From contig NZ_JBJXRK010000015.1 of the NCBI RefSeq assembly GCF_046224405.1, forward strand, positions 1 to 51,739: 51,739 bases of DNA. The letters are read 5' to 3'. A program made the position numbers and the translations under genes. This document shows positions 45,008-51,739 of the stretch, piece by piece. Source of the stretch: Gudongella sp046224405. GTDB lineage: Bacteria > Bacillota > Clostridia > Tissierellales > Tissierellaceae. The notes beneath the pieces were generated by a model. It saw only the letters and a program-made list of their open reading frames with translations. It made no database searches and was not told the origin of the DNA. The number at the start of each line of letters is the position of its first letter. The stretch's first letter is position 1.

Positions 45008-46588
45008 ATGAAGAAAGTGATACTAATTTTATGTATAGCATTGGGATTAATTTTTATCCAACCATCTTATGGTTTGGCACAGGTCTACAGAGTTGCTGGT
45101 GACAGTGATTTCCCACCCTATGAATACGTTGATGATGAGGGGAATTTCAAAGGTTTCAATGTAGATCTCCTAAAGGCAATAGCCTTAGTCACAGGAATGG
45201 AATTTGAGTTCATGCCTATGAAATGGGAGGATGCATATGTTTCAGTGCACCAGGGAAAGGCGGATATTATTCAGGGGATGAAGGAATCTGATGAAAGAAG
45301 GAACAAATTCTTATTTTCCGAGTCCCTGCTGATGAACTCCCAGTCCATATTTGTTCTGGATGAGAATACTGATATAAGGAACGAAAATGACCTTGCTGGA
45401 AAACTTGTTGCACTTAACAAGGAGGACACGGTTCTGGAGGAGATAAGTGGTATAAGGGATGCAAAAATAATTGAATACGAAACCCTGGGAAAAGCCCTGG
45501 ACAGCCTGTTAAGTGGGGAGGTGGATGCGTTGGTTGGAAATACACTGACTGTGAATTACCTTTGCAAGGAGAAGAATTCAATTGAGCTTGTAAAGATTGT
45601 CGGGGATTCGATCAACGAGCAGAAGTACTCAATTGCGGTACATAGGAACAACACGGAACTTATGAAGAAGTTAAATGAAGGCATTATAGAAATCCAGGAA
45701 AATGGCATGTATGACTCACTATACAGGAAGTGGTTCGGGACGCCTATCAAGAACACCAAGACAAATTATGAGTTTCTTTGGAAAATGACCCTTGGATTGA
45801 TTGGTGCCTTGATTGTGCTGATATTAATAATCAAAAGCGCAAATGACAAGCTCAAAAAGGTTATCCATGCAAAGACAGAGGAGCAGAGGGCTCTGATGTA
45901 TGAGCTGAGACACTACGATAAATTGCAGTTTATGAACCAGATAATTTCATCAATTGCCCATGAGATAAGAAATCCTTTGACCTCAATCAAGATATATACA
46001 AACCAGATTCGGGACAAGCTGGACAACAGGGAGTTTATGCTCGCAGCATCTGAGGATATTCCCGTTGAGATCGACAGGATAGACGGTTTGATCAAGGAGT
46101 TTATGGAATACACTTCACCCAGGAGACCGGTTATTTCAGATATAAATCTGTACGATGAGATCATGGGCTCCATCAAGCTTGTTAAGTTTCATATAAGCAA
46201 TATAAGGATTGAAGTGGATATTGAAAGGTCATTGTTTATAAAATTTGACATGGCACAATTTAAGCAGGTAATAATTAACATCCTCCTAAACAGTAATGAT
46301 GCCGTTAGGGATGCGGAGGAGCCTTTGATAGAAATATCAGCATTTGAGGATGGAGATTTCATTGAAATTTACTTTAGGGATAACGGATATGGAATGAATC
46401 AGGATAAGCTTCAGTATATCTTCGAGCCCTTCTACACAACAAAGGAATATGGGAATGGAGTGGGAATGTTTGTGGTAAAGCAGATAATAGACGACAACGG
46501 TGGAAGCATTTTTGCTGAAAGCGGAGGAGAAAACAAGGGAATGTATGTTAGAGTAAGGGTGAAAAGGGGTGAGACCATTTATGAATAA
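45008..46588 (+). CDS. Histidine kinase with extracytoplasmic amino-acid-binding sensor domain
   Basis: The product is 526 aa. Signal peptide (about 1-25), solute-binding domain of the SBP_bac_3 family (about 28-245; RVAGDSDFPPYEY, FNVDLLKAIA), one membrane helix (about 258-276), HisKA with the phospho-accepting His318 in SSIAHEIRNPLTSIK, and HATPase with an N-box near 422 (INILLNSNDA) and GNGVGMFVVKQ. The solute-binding domain usually binds polar amino acids. No PAS or HAMP domain is present. The response-regulator gene overlaps it by 8 bases. It probably reports amino acid availability to the sigma-54 activator, which then acts on the operon at 48175. Confidence 0.94.
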   Translation: MKKVILILCIALGLIFIQPSYGLAQVYRVAGDSDFPPYEYVDDEGNFKGFNVDLLKAIALVTGMEFEFMPMKWEDAYVSVHQGKADIIQGMKESDERRNKFLFSESLLMNSQSIFVLDENTDIRNENDLAGKLVALNKEDTVLEEISGIRDAKIIEYETLGKALDSLLSGEVDALVGNTLTVNYLCKEKNSIELVKIVGDSINEQKYSIAVHRNNTELMKKLNEGIIEIQENGMYDSLYRKWFGTPIKNTKTNYEFLWKMTLGLIGALIVLILIIKSANDKLKKVIHAKTEEQRALMYELRHYDKLQFMNQIISSIAHEIRNPLTSIKIYTNQIRDKLDNREFMLAASEDIPVEIDRIDGLIKEFMEYTSPRRPVISDINLYDEIMGSIKLVKFHISNIRIEVDIERSLFIKFDMAQFKQVIINILLNSNDAVRDAEEPLIEISAFEDGDFIEIYFRDNGYGMNQDKLQYIFEPFYTTKEYGNGVGMFVVKQIIDDNGGSIFAESGGENKGMYVRVRVKRGETIYE

Positions 46589-47921
46589 ACTTATGATTGT
46601 GGATGATGAGCCTAAAATTCTTAGATCCCTAAGGTTTCTGCTGGAGGATGAATTTCAGGTATATACAAGTGAAAATTCAAAGGATGCGCTAGATATATTA
46701 AGGAACGAGGAAATCAGTTTGGTTCTTTTGGACCTAAGGCTTAGGGATGAAAATGGTATTGACCTAATGAGCAAATTTCTTGAAATTGATCCAAAGGCCA
46801 TAATCATAATCATGACTGCCTATTCAACCCTTGAAAACTCCATTAAAGCCATCAAGGCGGGAGCCTATTACTTTATCACCAAGCCCATTGACAATGAACA
46901 ACTTAAGCTTCTACTTAATACAGCCAATGAAAAGTTGGATATGATGAAGAAGATCAATAGCCTTCAGGGTCATATCAGAAAGGACATCATAGGTAATTCC
47001 GTTAGGATAAGGGAAATCAACGAGATTATAGACAGGGTGAAGGATACCAACGCAACAATTCTCATAACAGGTGAAAGCGGTACGGGCAAGGAATTGATTG
47101 CACAGAAAATCCACGGAACCAGCAACCGTGCAGACAAACCGTATGTTGCCATAAATTGTGCTGCCATGCCTGGGGAACTGTTGGAAAGCGAGATGTTTGG
47201 ATATAAGAAAGGGTCATTTACAGGTGCCCAGAAGGATGAGATGGGAGTAATAAGAAGAGCGGACAAGGGAACCCTGATTCTGGATGAGATTGGTGAAATG
47301 GATCTGAGGCTGCAGTCGAAGCTGTTGAGGTTTCTGCAGGACAAGGAGGTTAGGCCAATCGGTGATGCAAGTAGCTATCAGGTGGATGTACGCATAATAT
47401 GCATAACAAACAGGAATCTCAAAAAAGAGGTTGAAGCCGGAAACTTCCGTGAGGACCTTTACTATAGAATCAATGTAATAAACATAGTCACCCCTCTTTT
47501 AAGGGAACGGATTGATGATCTTAGGTACCTGGTGCCGTATTTCATTGACAAGTACAATATCTCTTTTGACAAGAAAGTAAATGGAATTACTGATGACGCC
47601 TTTGAAATTCTCAGCAACTACAGCTTCCAGGGTAACATCAGAGAGCTTGAGAACATAATCCAGAGGGCGGTTCTGTTAAGCATCTCAGACTACATTGATT
47701 CGGACTCATTGCATATAAGCCCGCAGAAACCACTTTTTCGGACAGAAAAGGCAGATGATGAATTCCTAAGAATATACAAGGGTGAGAGCATGAAGGAGAT
47801 TGAGAAGAAGGTGATTGAATTTGCCCTTGAGAACAATAATGGAAACAGAAAATGGACCGCCGACAGCCTAGGAATCGGAGAAAGAACTTTAAGATATAAA
47901 ATAAAGGAGTACAATCTTTAA
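46581..47921 (+). CDS. Sigma-54-dependent response regulator (NtrC family)
   Basis: The product is 446 aa. The receiver domain (1-120) has D8, D9, D51 (phosphorylation site, in LVLLDLRL) and a Lys in ITKPI. The AAA+ domain has GESGTGKE (Walker A, about 164-171), the sigma-54 contact loop GSFTGA (211-216; usual form GAFTGA), LILDEIGEM (Walker B) and an Arg finger region. The C-terminal Fis-type helix-turn-helix ends in ERTLRYKIKEYNL. The start ATG 46581 has GGGGTGAG 7 bases upstream; GTG 46569 lies over that site. It is encoded directly after its kinase and just before a -24/-12 promoter. Confidence 0.95.
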   Translation: MNKLMIVDDEPKILRSLRFLLEDEFQVYTSENSKDALDILRNEEISLVLLDLRLRDENGIDLMSKFLEIDPKAIIIIMTAYSTLENSIKAIKAGAYYFITKPIDNEQLKLLLNTANEKLDMMKKINSLQGHIRKDIIGNSVRIREINEIIDRVKDTNATILITGESGTGKELIAQKIHGTSNRADKPYVAINCAAMPGELLESEMFGYKKGSFTGAQKDEMGVIRRADKGTLILDEIGEMDLRLQSKLLRFLQDKEVRPIGDASSYQVDVRIICITNRNLKKEVEAGNFREDLYYRINVINIVTPLLRERIDDLRYLVPYFIDKYNISFDKKVNGITDDAFEILSNYSFQGNIRELENIIQRAVLLSISDYIDSDSLHISPQKPLFRTEKADDEFLRIYKGESMKEIEKKVIEFALENNNGNRKWTADSLGIGERTLRYKIKEYNL

Positions 47922-47970
47922 AAACAACCCTGCAAATTTTGCGCCCTGCAAAAATTGCAGGGTTGTTTTA
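47921..47970 (+). terminator. Terminator after the response regulator, containing two dyads
   Basis: The perfect stem AAAACAACCCTGCAA / TTGCAGGGTTGTTTT has its T-rich end in the right arm. Inside are TGCAAATTTTGCG (47931-47943) and TGCAAAAATTGCA (47947-47959), two copies of TGCAAN3TTGCA, possible enhancer sites for the activator. Confidence 0.75.
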
Positions 47971-48046
47971 TGCACAAAATGTAGTCTGCTTTATGTTCTC
48001 CTACTAGAAAATCAGCAATTTAGACATCCTATCTTAAACCAATAAG

Positions 48047-48063
48047 TTGGCATGGCTCTTGCA
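48047..48063 (+). promoter_or_regulatory. Sigma-54 promoter (-24/-12) of the gltS operon
   Basis: TTGGCATGGCTCTTGCA matches TTGGCACRNNNNTTGCW at all positions but one (T for C), including the GG and GC pairs with the required 10-base spacing. It lies 112 bases before the gltS start and 126 bases after the activator gene. Confidence 0.85.
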
Positions 48064-48174
48064 TTTGAATAAGATTGAAATCATTTAATATTTTGTAAAT
48101 TTGAACGAGGAGGGTAGAAGTTAAATTTCAGTACGAATACATACTTAAATTAAACTTAAAACTAGGAGGATGTC

Positions 48175-49413
48175 ATGAACTTTGAAATTATTGATGGTAT
48201 TTCAATGATTAATGTAAATTCTGCAGTCACATTGGCTCTTGCTGCATCATTATTGCTTTTGGGTTATTTTGTGAAGAACAAGGTTACTCTTCTGGACAAG
48301 TATTGTATCCCTGCACCGGTTATTGGGGGATTCATATTTATGTTTATCACTTGGATAGGTCATCTGACAGGAGCATTTGCATTTAGCTTTGACAACATAT
48401 TCCAGAACACATTTATGCTTGCCTTTTTTACAACTGTTGGACTAGGTGCCAGCTACAAGCTTCTCGTAAAGGGTGGGAAATTACTTATTGTATATTGGCT
48501 GATTGCCGGCTTTGTTTCTATACTTCAAAATACTTTGGGAATAGGACTTTCCAAGGTTTTGGGACTTGAGGCTCCATATGCACTTCTATCAAGTGCGATT
48601 TCAATGATAGGTGGGCACGGAGCAGCTCTTTCATATGGTACCACCTTTGGTGAAATGGGGTATGAAATCGCACCACTTGTTGGTGCGGCGGCAGCAACCT
48701 TCGGTCTTATTTCTGCTGTACTAATAGGCGGGCCACTTGGTAGAAGACTTATTGAGAAGCATAATCTGAAGCCTGAAGAGGATTCTGCATTTGATTCGTC
48801 AGTTACAGATATCAACGTAGCGACCGGTGAAAAACTTAGCTCACTTGATATCATGAAGAATGTATCTGTAATTTTCATTTGTATGGCCTTTGGTACTATT
48901 ATTGCTGGATGGATTGGAAATATTATCAACATGGGATTCCCAACATATGTAGGTGCAATGTTTGTAGCAGTTATAGTCAGAAACCTCAATGAAAAGCTGC
49001 ACCTGTACAGGTTTGACTTTGGACTTGTTGATGAAATAGGTAATGTAACCCTTAATATTTACCTTTCACTTGCTCTAATGACATTGAAGCTTTGGGAACT
49101 GTCAGGACTAATCGGTGGAGTGTTCGTTGTAGTTATGTCACAGGTTCTTTTGGTTTCACTTCTAGCATACTTTGTTGTATTCAGAATCCTTGGAAAGAAC
49201 TACGATGCGGCGGTTATGTGTGCTGGACTTTGTGGTCACGGACTTGGAGCAACGCCCTCAGCAATAGTCAACATGACAGCGGTAAATGAGAAGTATGGCA
49301 TGAGCAGAAAGGCGATGATGATTGTTCCGATAGTAGGAGCTTTCTTGGTAGATGTTATCTACCAGCCACAGACAATATGGTTCATAAAAACATTTGTTGA
49401 AAACTTGATGTAA
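48175..49413 (+). CDS. gltS: Sodium/glutamate symporter GltS
   Basis: The product is 412 aa, with about 10-12 hydrophobic segments. The GltS signature regions are present: YCIPAPVIGGFIFMF (about 42), MIGGHGAALSYGTTFGEMGY (about 143) and CGHGLGATPSAIVNM near 352. It imports glutamate with sodium. Ribosome site AGGAGG 4-5 bases before ATG. First gene after the sigma-54 promoter and probably co-regulated with the three downstream genes. Glutamate, the product or partner of formimino-glutamate metabolism, fits this setting. Confidence 0.94.
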   Translation: MNFEIIDGISMINVNSAVTLALAASLLLLGYFVKNKVTLLDKYCIPAPVIGGFIFMFITWIGHLTGAFAFSFDNIFQNTFMLAFFTTVGLGASYKLLVKGGKLLIVYWLIAGFVSILQNTLGIGLSKVLGLEAPYALLSSAISMIGGHGAALSYGTTFGEMGYEIAPLVGAAAATFGLISAVLIGGPLGRRLIEKHNLKPEEDSAFDSSVTDINVATGEKLSSLDIMKNVSVIFICMAFGTIIAGWIGNIINMGFPTYVGAMFVAVIVRNLNEKLHLYRFDFGLVDEIGNVTLNIYLSLALMTLKLWELSGLIGGVFVVVMSQVLLVSLLAYFVVFRILGKNYDAAVMCAGLCGHGLGATPSAIVNMTAVNEKYGMSRKAMMIVPIVGAFLVDVIYQPQTIWFIKTFVENLM

Positions 49414-49470
49414 ATCATTTAGATTATAGATAGAAGGCATTTTATTTCTAGAAAACAATAGGAGGCTATT

Positions 49471-50370
49471 ATGAGAAAATTAATGGAATGTGTACCAAAT
49501 TTCAGTGAAGGAAGAGATCTGGAGGTTGTTGAAAAGATTATTGATGAAGTGAGAAAGATTGAAGGCATAACAATTCTTGACTATTCATCTGACAAGGACC
49601 ACAACAGATCAGTCCTGACAATGATCGGTTCACCTGAGAAGATCAAGGAAGCTGCTATTAACACTGCAAAGAAGGCAGCAGAGCTTATTGACATGTCCAA
49701 GCACGAGGGTGCTCATCCAAGAATGGGAGCGACTGATGTAATTCCATTTACACCTGTATCAAATGTTACCATTGAAGAGTGCAAGGAGATAGCAAACGAA
49801 GTTGCTGCTGAGATTGGAAGCTGGGGAGTCCCTGTGTACATGTATGAGGATTCAGCTACCAAGCCAGAGAGACAAAATCTTGCAAAGGTCAGAAAAGGCC
49901 AATACGAGGGCTTCTTCGACAAGATCAAGGAGGAAGAGTGGAAGCCTGACTTCGGACCTCAGGAGATGAATGTAAAGAGCGGAGCTACAGCAGTTGGAGC
50001 AAGGGTTCCTCTTGTTGCATTCAACATAAATCTTGATACTCCGGATGTAGAGATTGCAAATGCAATCGCGAAGAAGGTTAGACACATCGGTGGTGGACTT
50101 AGGTTTGTAAAGGGAATTGGCCTTAAGCTTGAGGAAAGAAATCAGACCCAGGTTTCCATGAACCTTGTAAACTACGAAAAGACATCAGTTTACCAGGCTT
50201 TTGAGATGGTCAAAATGGAAGCAAGAAGGTACGGAGTCAATGTTGTGGGTAGTGAGGTTATCGGAACAATTCCGATGAAGTCACTTCTTGATGTTGCCGA
50301 GTACTACCTGCAGATAGAAAACTTTGGAATCGACCAGATTCTTGAGAAGAGACTTCTGGACGAACAATAA
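49471..50370 (+). CDS. ftcD: Glutamate formimidoyltransferase
   Basis: The product is 299 aa, a stand-alone formiminotransferase domain. It moves the formimino group of formimino-glutamate to tetrahydrofolate, the last steps of histidine degradation. The catalytic His82 lies in KHEGAHPRMGATD, at the same number as in the mammalian enzyme. Other conserved parts: CVPNFSEGRD (7-16) and GVPVYMYEDSA. Mammals fuse this domain to cyclodeaminase; here the cyclodeaminase is the next gene. Ribosome site GGAGGC before ATG 49471, 57 bases after gltS. Confidence 0.95.
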   Translation: MRKLMECVPNFSEGRDLEVVEKIIDEVRKIEGITILDYSSDKDHNRSVLTMIGSPEKIKEAAINTAKKAAELIDMSKHEGAHPRMGATDVIPFTPVSNVTIEECKEIANEVAAEIGSWGVPVYMYEDSATKPERQNLAKVRKGQYEGFFDKIKEEEWKPDFGPQEMNVKSGATAVGARVPLVAFNINLDTPDVEIANAIAKKVRHIGGGLRFVKGIGLKLEERNQTQVSMNLVNYEKTSVYQAFEMVKMEARRYGVNVVGSEVIGTIPMKSLLDVAEYYLQIENFGIDQILEKRLLDEQ

Positions 50371-50386
50371 AAACACAGAGCTTTAC

Positions 50387-50421
50387 AGCTAATGGGTTCG
50401 AATTGTGCGAGCCCATTAGCT
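50387..50421 (+). promoter_or_regulatory. Hairpin between ftcD and the cyclodeaminase gene
   Basis: The 14-bp stem AGCTAATGGGTTCG / CGAGCCCATTAGCT has one G-U pair, a 7-base loop and no T-run. It is more likely an mRNA stability element or partial attenuator than a terminator. Confidence 0.55.
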
Positions 50422-50460
50422 TAGGGATAATTGACAAATGTGTAAACAGGAGGTAGTAAA

Positions 50461-51024
50461 ATGGATTATAAGGATATTATGGAGCTGATTTTGGATACTG
50501 ATGATGTTACAGTTGGAGGAGGAAGTGCTTCGGCACTGTCTGGAGCCTTGGCTTGTGGATTGATAGGGATGGTCTGTAAGCTTTCAACAAAGAAGGATTA
50601 TGGAATTGCACCTGAAAGACAACTGGAAATAGCCAAGGAACTAGAGGACATCAGGGACAAACTATTGAAAGGTATAGTGGAGGATGCTAACGCTTACGGG
50701 GTTATTATTGACGCATTCAAGCTCCCTAAGGATACGGATGAGGAGAAGGAGACCAGAAAAAGGGCAATCGCCAATGCTGGAGTTGTGGGAGCCACGGCGC
50801 CAATGGAAAATGCAAAGCTTTGCAAAAGGGTCTACGAAATCGGAATCGAGCTTGATGGAAAAACAAATCCAAACTGTCACTCTGACCTTGTTATAGGTTA
50901 TGAACTGGCCAAGGATGGAACAAACGGATGTATTATGAACATTGAGGCAAATCTTCCACTGGTTAAGGGCGAAGAAAATATCCAGGAGTTCAACAAGGCA
51001 ATAGAAGATTTGAAGATAGACTAG
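50461..51024 (+). CDS. Formimidoyltetrahydrofolate cyclodeaminase-family protein
   Basis: The product is 187 aa. Pattern GGGSASALSGALACGLIGMVCKLS (about 19-42) and VGATAPMENAKLCK are typical of the cyclodeaminase/cyclohydrolase family (FTCD C-domain, FchA). It converts formimino-THF to methenyl-THF with release of ammonia, feeding one-carbon metabolism. Ribosome site CAGGAGG 7 bases before ATG. It follows ftcD after a hairpin. Confidence 0.92.
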   Translation: MDYKDIMELILDTDDVTVGGGSASALSGALACGLIGMVCKLSTKKDYGIAPERQLEIAKELEDIRDKLLKGIVEDANAYGVIIDAFKLPKDTDEEKETRKRAIANAGVVGATAPMENAKLCKRVYEIGIELDGKTNPNCHSDLVIGYELAKDGTNGCIMNIEANLPLVKGEENIQEFNKAIEDLKID

Positions 51025-51061
51025 GGGGAAGACCCCAACAAGTAAAGGTCAGGTGCAAAAA

Positions 51062-51640
51062 ATGAGGGAAAAGACGATCACAAAAGATGATTTCATTACA
51101 ACTAAATGGGCTGGAGGAGAAACCATCCAGCTGGCAATCTATCCTGAGGATGCTGTTTTTGCAGACAGGGACTTCCTGTGGCGTATATCATCTGCAACCT
51201 TTACGGGAACAGAATCCACATTCTCGGACTTCAGCGGATATCAAAGGTACCTGCTTCCCTTGGAGGGGGGGCTTTCAGTATCCCATAAGGGTCTTTATTC
51301 AAGGAAGCTTGAGAAATATGATGTTGAATACTTTGATGGGTCATGGGAGACCACTTCGGAGAATTCACTGGATTGCCGTGACTACAACTTTATTGTAAGA
51401 AGCTGCAGAAGGTCAAAGCTTCAGGTTCTTCATGAAGGTGATGAGATCAGGCTAAAGTCAAATGAAATAGTTACCCTATTCTCCGCCCAGGATTATGAGA
51501 TAGAGCTTGGGATTGAGGGAGGAACAAGAAGTATTAAAGGCTTTAACCTTTATATTATGGAGATCGAACAGGACATTAAGTTAAGGATGACCAGCGCATC
51601 GGAGCCTGCGATACTGACTGAGTTTCAAAATGATAAATAA
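51062..51640 (+). CDS. hutD: HutD-family protein
   Basis: The product is 192 aa. N-terminal TTKWAGGETIQLAIYPEDA and RISSATFTGTESTFSDFSGY are the conserved core of the HutD cupin-like family, found in histidine utilisation operons; it is thought to limit or tune Hut activity. The start ATG 51062 has AGGT 7 bases upstream; GTG 51053 is a possible alternative. Together with the preceding genes it supports histidine-related function of the operon. Histidase, urocanase and imidazolonepropionase are not in the window and may lie beyond its end. Confidence 0.88.
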   Translation: MREKTITKDDFITTKWAGGETIQLAIYPEDAVFADRDFLWRISSATFTGTESTFSDFSGYQRYLLPLEGGLSVSHKGLYSRKLEKYDVEYFDGSWETTSENSLDCRDYNFIVRSCRRSKLQVLHEGDEIRLKSNEIVTLFSAQDYEIELGIEGGTRSIKGFNLYIMEIEQDIKLRMTSASEPAILTEFQNDK

Positions 51641-51667
51641 GAGTAATGGAAAATCATAAAATACTCC

Positions 51668-51696
51668 TTGATAATTATTTGATACGGTAATATAAT
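51668..51696 (+). promoter_or_regulatory. Sigma-A promoter for a gene beyond the window
   Basis: TTGATA (51668-51673), a 17-base spacer, TATAAT (51691-51696): close to consensus. No start codon with ribosome site follows before the window ends. Confidence 0.7.
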
Positions 51697-51739
51697 AAAT
51701 GAGCAAATTGCATAATCTAAAACTGTTGAAATGACTAAC

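Noticed and set aside
50391..50421. GGTTCGAATT sequence resembling a tRNA T-arm
   Set aside because: It is part of an intercistronic hairpin; no acceptor stem, anticodon arm or D-arm can be drawn around it.
1..51739. CRISPR array or rRNA genes
   Set aside because: No regularly spaced repeats and no rRNA-like conserved stretches were seen.

Overview
The window is low-GC DNA with strong Shine-Dalgarno sites, many tandem operons on the + strand, and Firmicutes-type gene families: SLH-domain surface protein, class I aldolase, aldehyde:ferredoxin oxidoreductase, sodium/glutamate symporter, UPF0261/Tm-1 proteins. This suggests an anaerobic, probably amino-acid-fermenting member of the Clostridia/Tissierellia. 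The species cannot be read from the sequence.

Layout. (1) 1-5871: the tail of a serine recombinase, its terminator, and a type I restriction-modification locus whose hsdM begins abruptly at the SAM-binding motif, followed by intact hsdS and hsdR. The recombinase probably marks the right end of an element inserted in hsdM. (2) 6040-15409: a tight three-gene unit of an acidic coiled-coil protein (350 aa), a 1150-aa protein with no family I can name, and a 1599-aa DEAD/DEAH helicase with a DUF1998-type C-terminus. The last two resemble the DruH-DruE pair of type III Druantia. (3) 15410-15797: a 24-codon reading frame for a hydrophobic peptide, enclosed by an 18/19-bp inverted repeat. (4) 15798-21247: a PLD-nuclease/helicase paired with a HIT hydrolase, then an Mrr-like endonuclease, a small basic protein and a DUF1643 protein, with two extra copies of the HIT gene's 3' end lying between modules. 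Regions 1-4 form a defence island assembled in pieces.

(5) 21310-37503: general chromosome. It holds a UPF0316 membrane protein, an SDR gene with an in-frame stop, a MacA/MacB-like efflux operon, a DUF1445 hydro-lyase and an AhpD-like protein, a PAS/GGDEF/HD-GYP c-di-GMP protein, an SNF2 helicase plus SWIM protein, a DUF302 gene with an apparent AUA start, and an SLH-domain gene with an in-frame stop. (6) 37720-44847: metabolism. A UPF0261 (Tm-1-like) protein is coupled to a TIM-barrel protein, followed by an iron-sulfur aldo/keto reductase, class I fructose-bisphosphate aldolase, a TetR-family regulator and a tungsten-type aldehyde oxidoreductase. (7) 45008-51640: a histidine kinase with an extracytoplasmic amino-acid-binding domain, a sigma-54 activator, and an operon (gltS, glutamate formimidoyltransferase, cyclodeaminase, HutD) preceded by a good -24/-12 promoter. 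Together these look like a sensed, sigma-54-controlled module of histidine/formimino-glutamate metabolism.

No rRNA, tRNA or CRISPR array was seen. The best candidates for something undescribed are the three-gene helicase system with its extra coiled-coil gene, the inverted-repeat-enclosed micropeptide, the PLD-helicase/HIT pair with repeated HIT tails, and the recombinase junction in hsdM.
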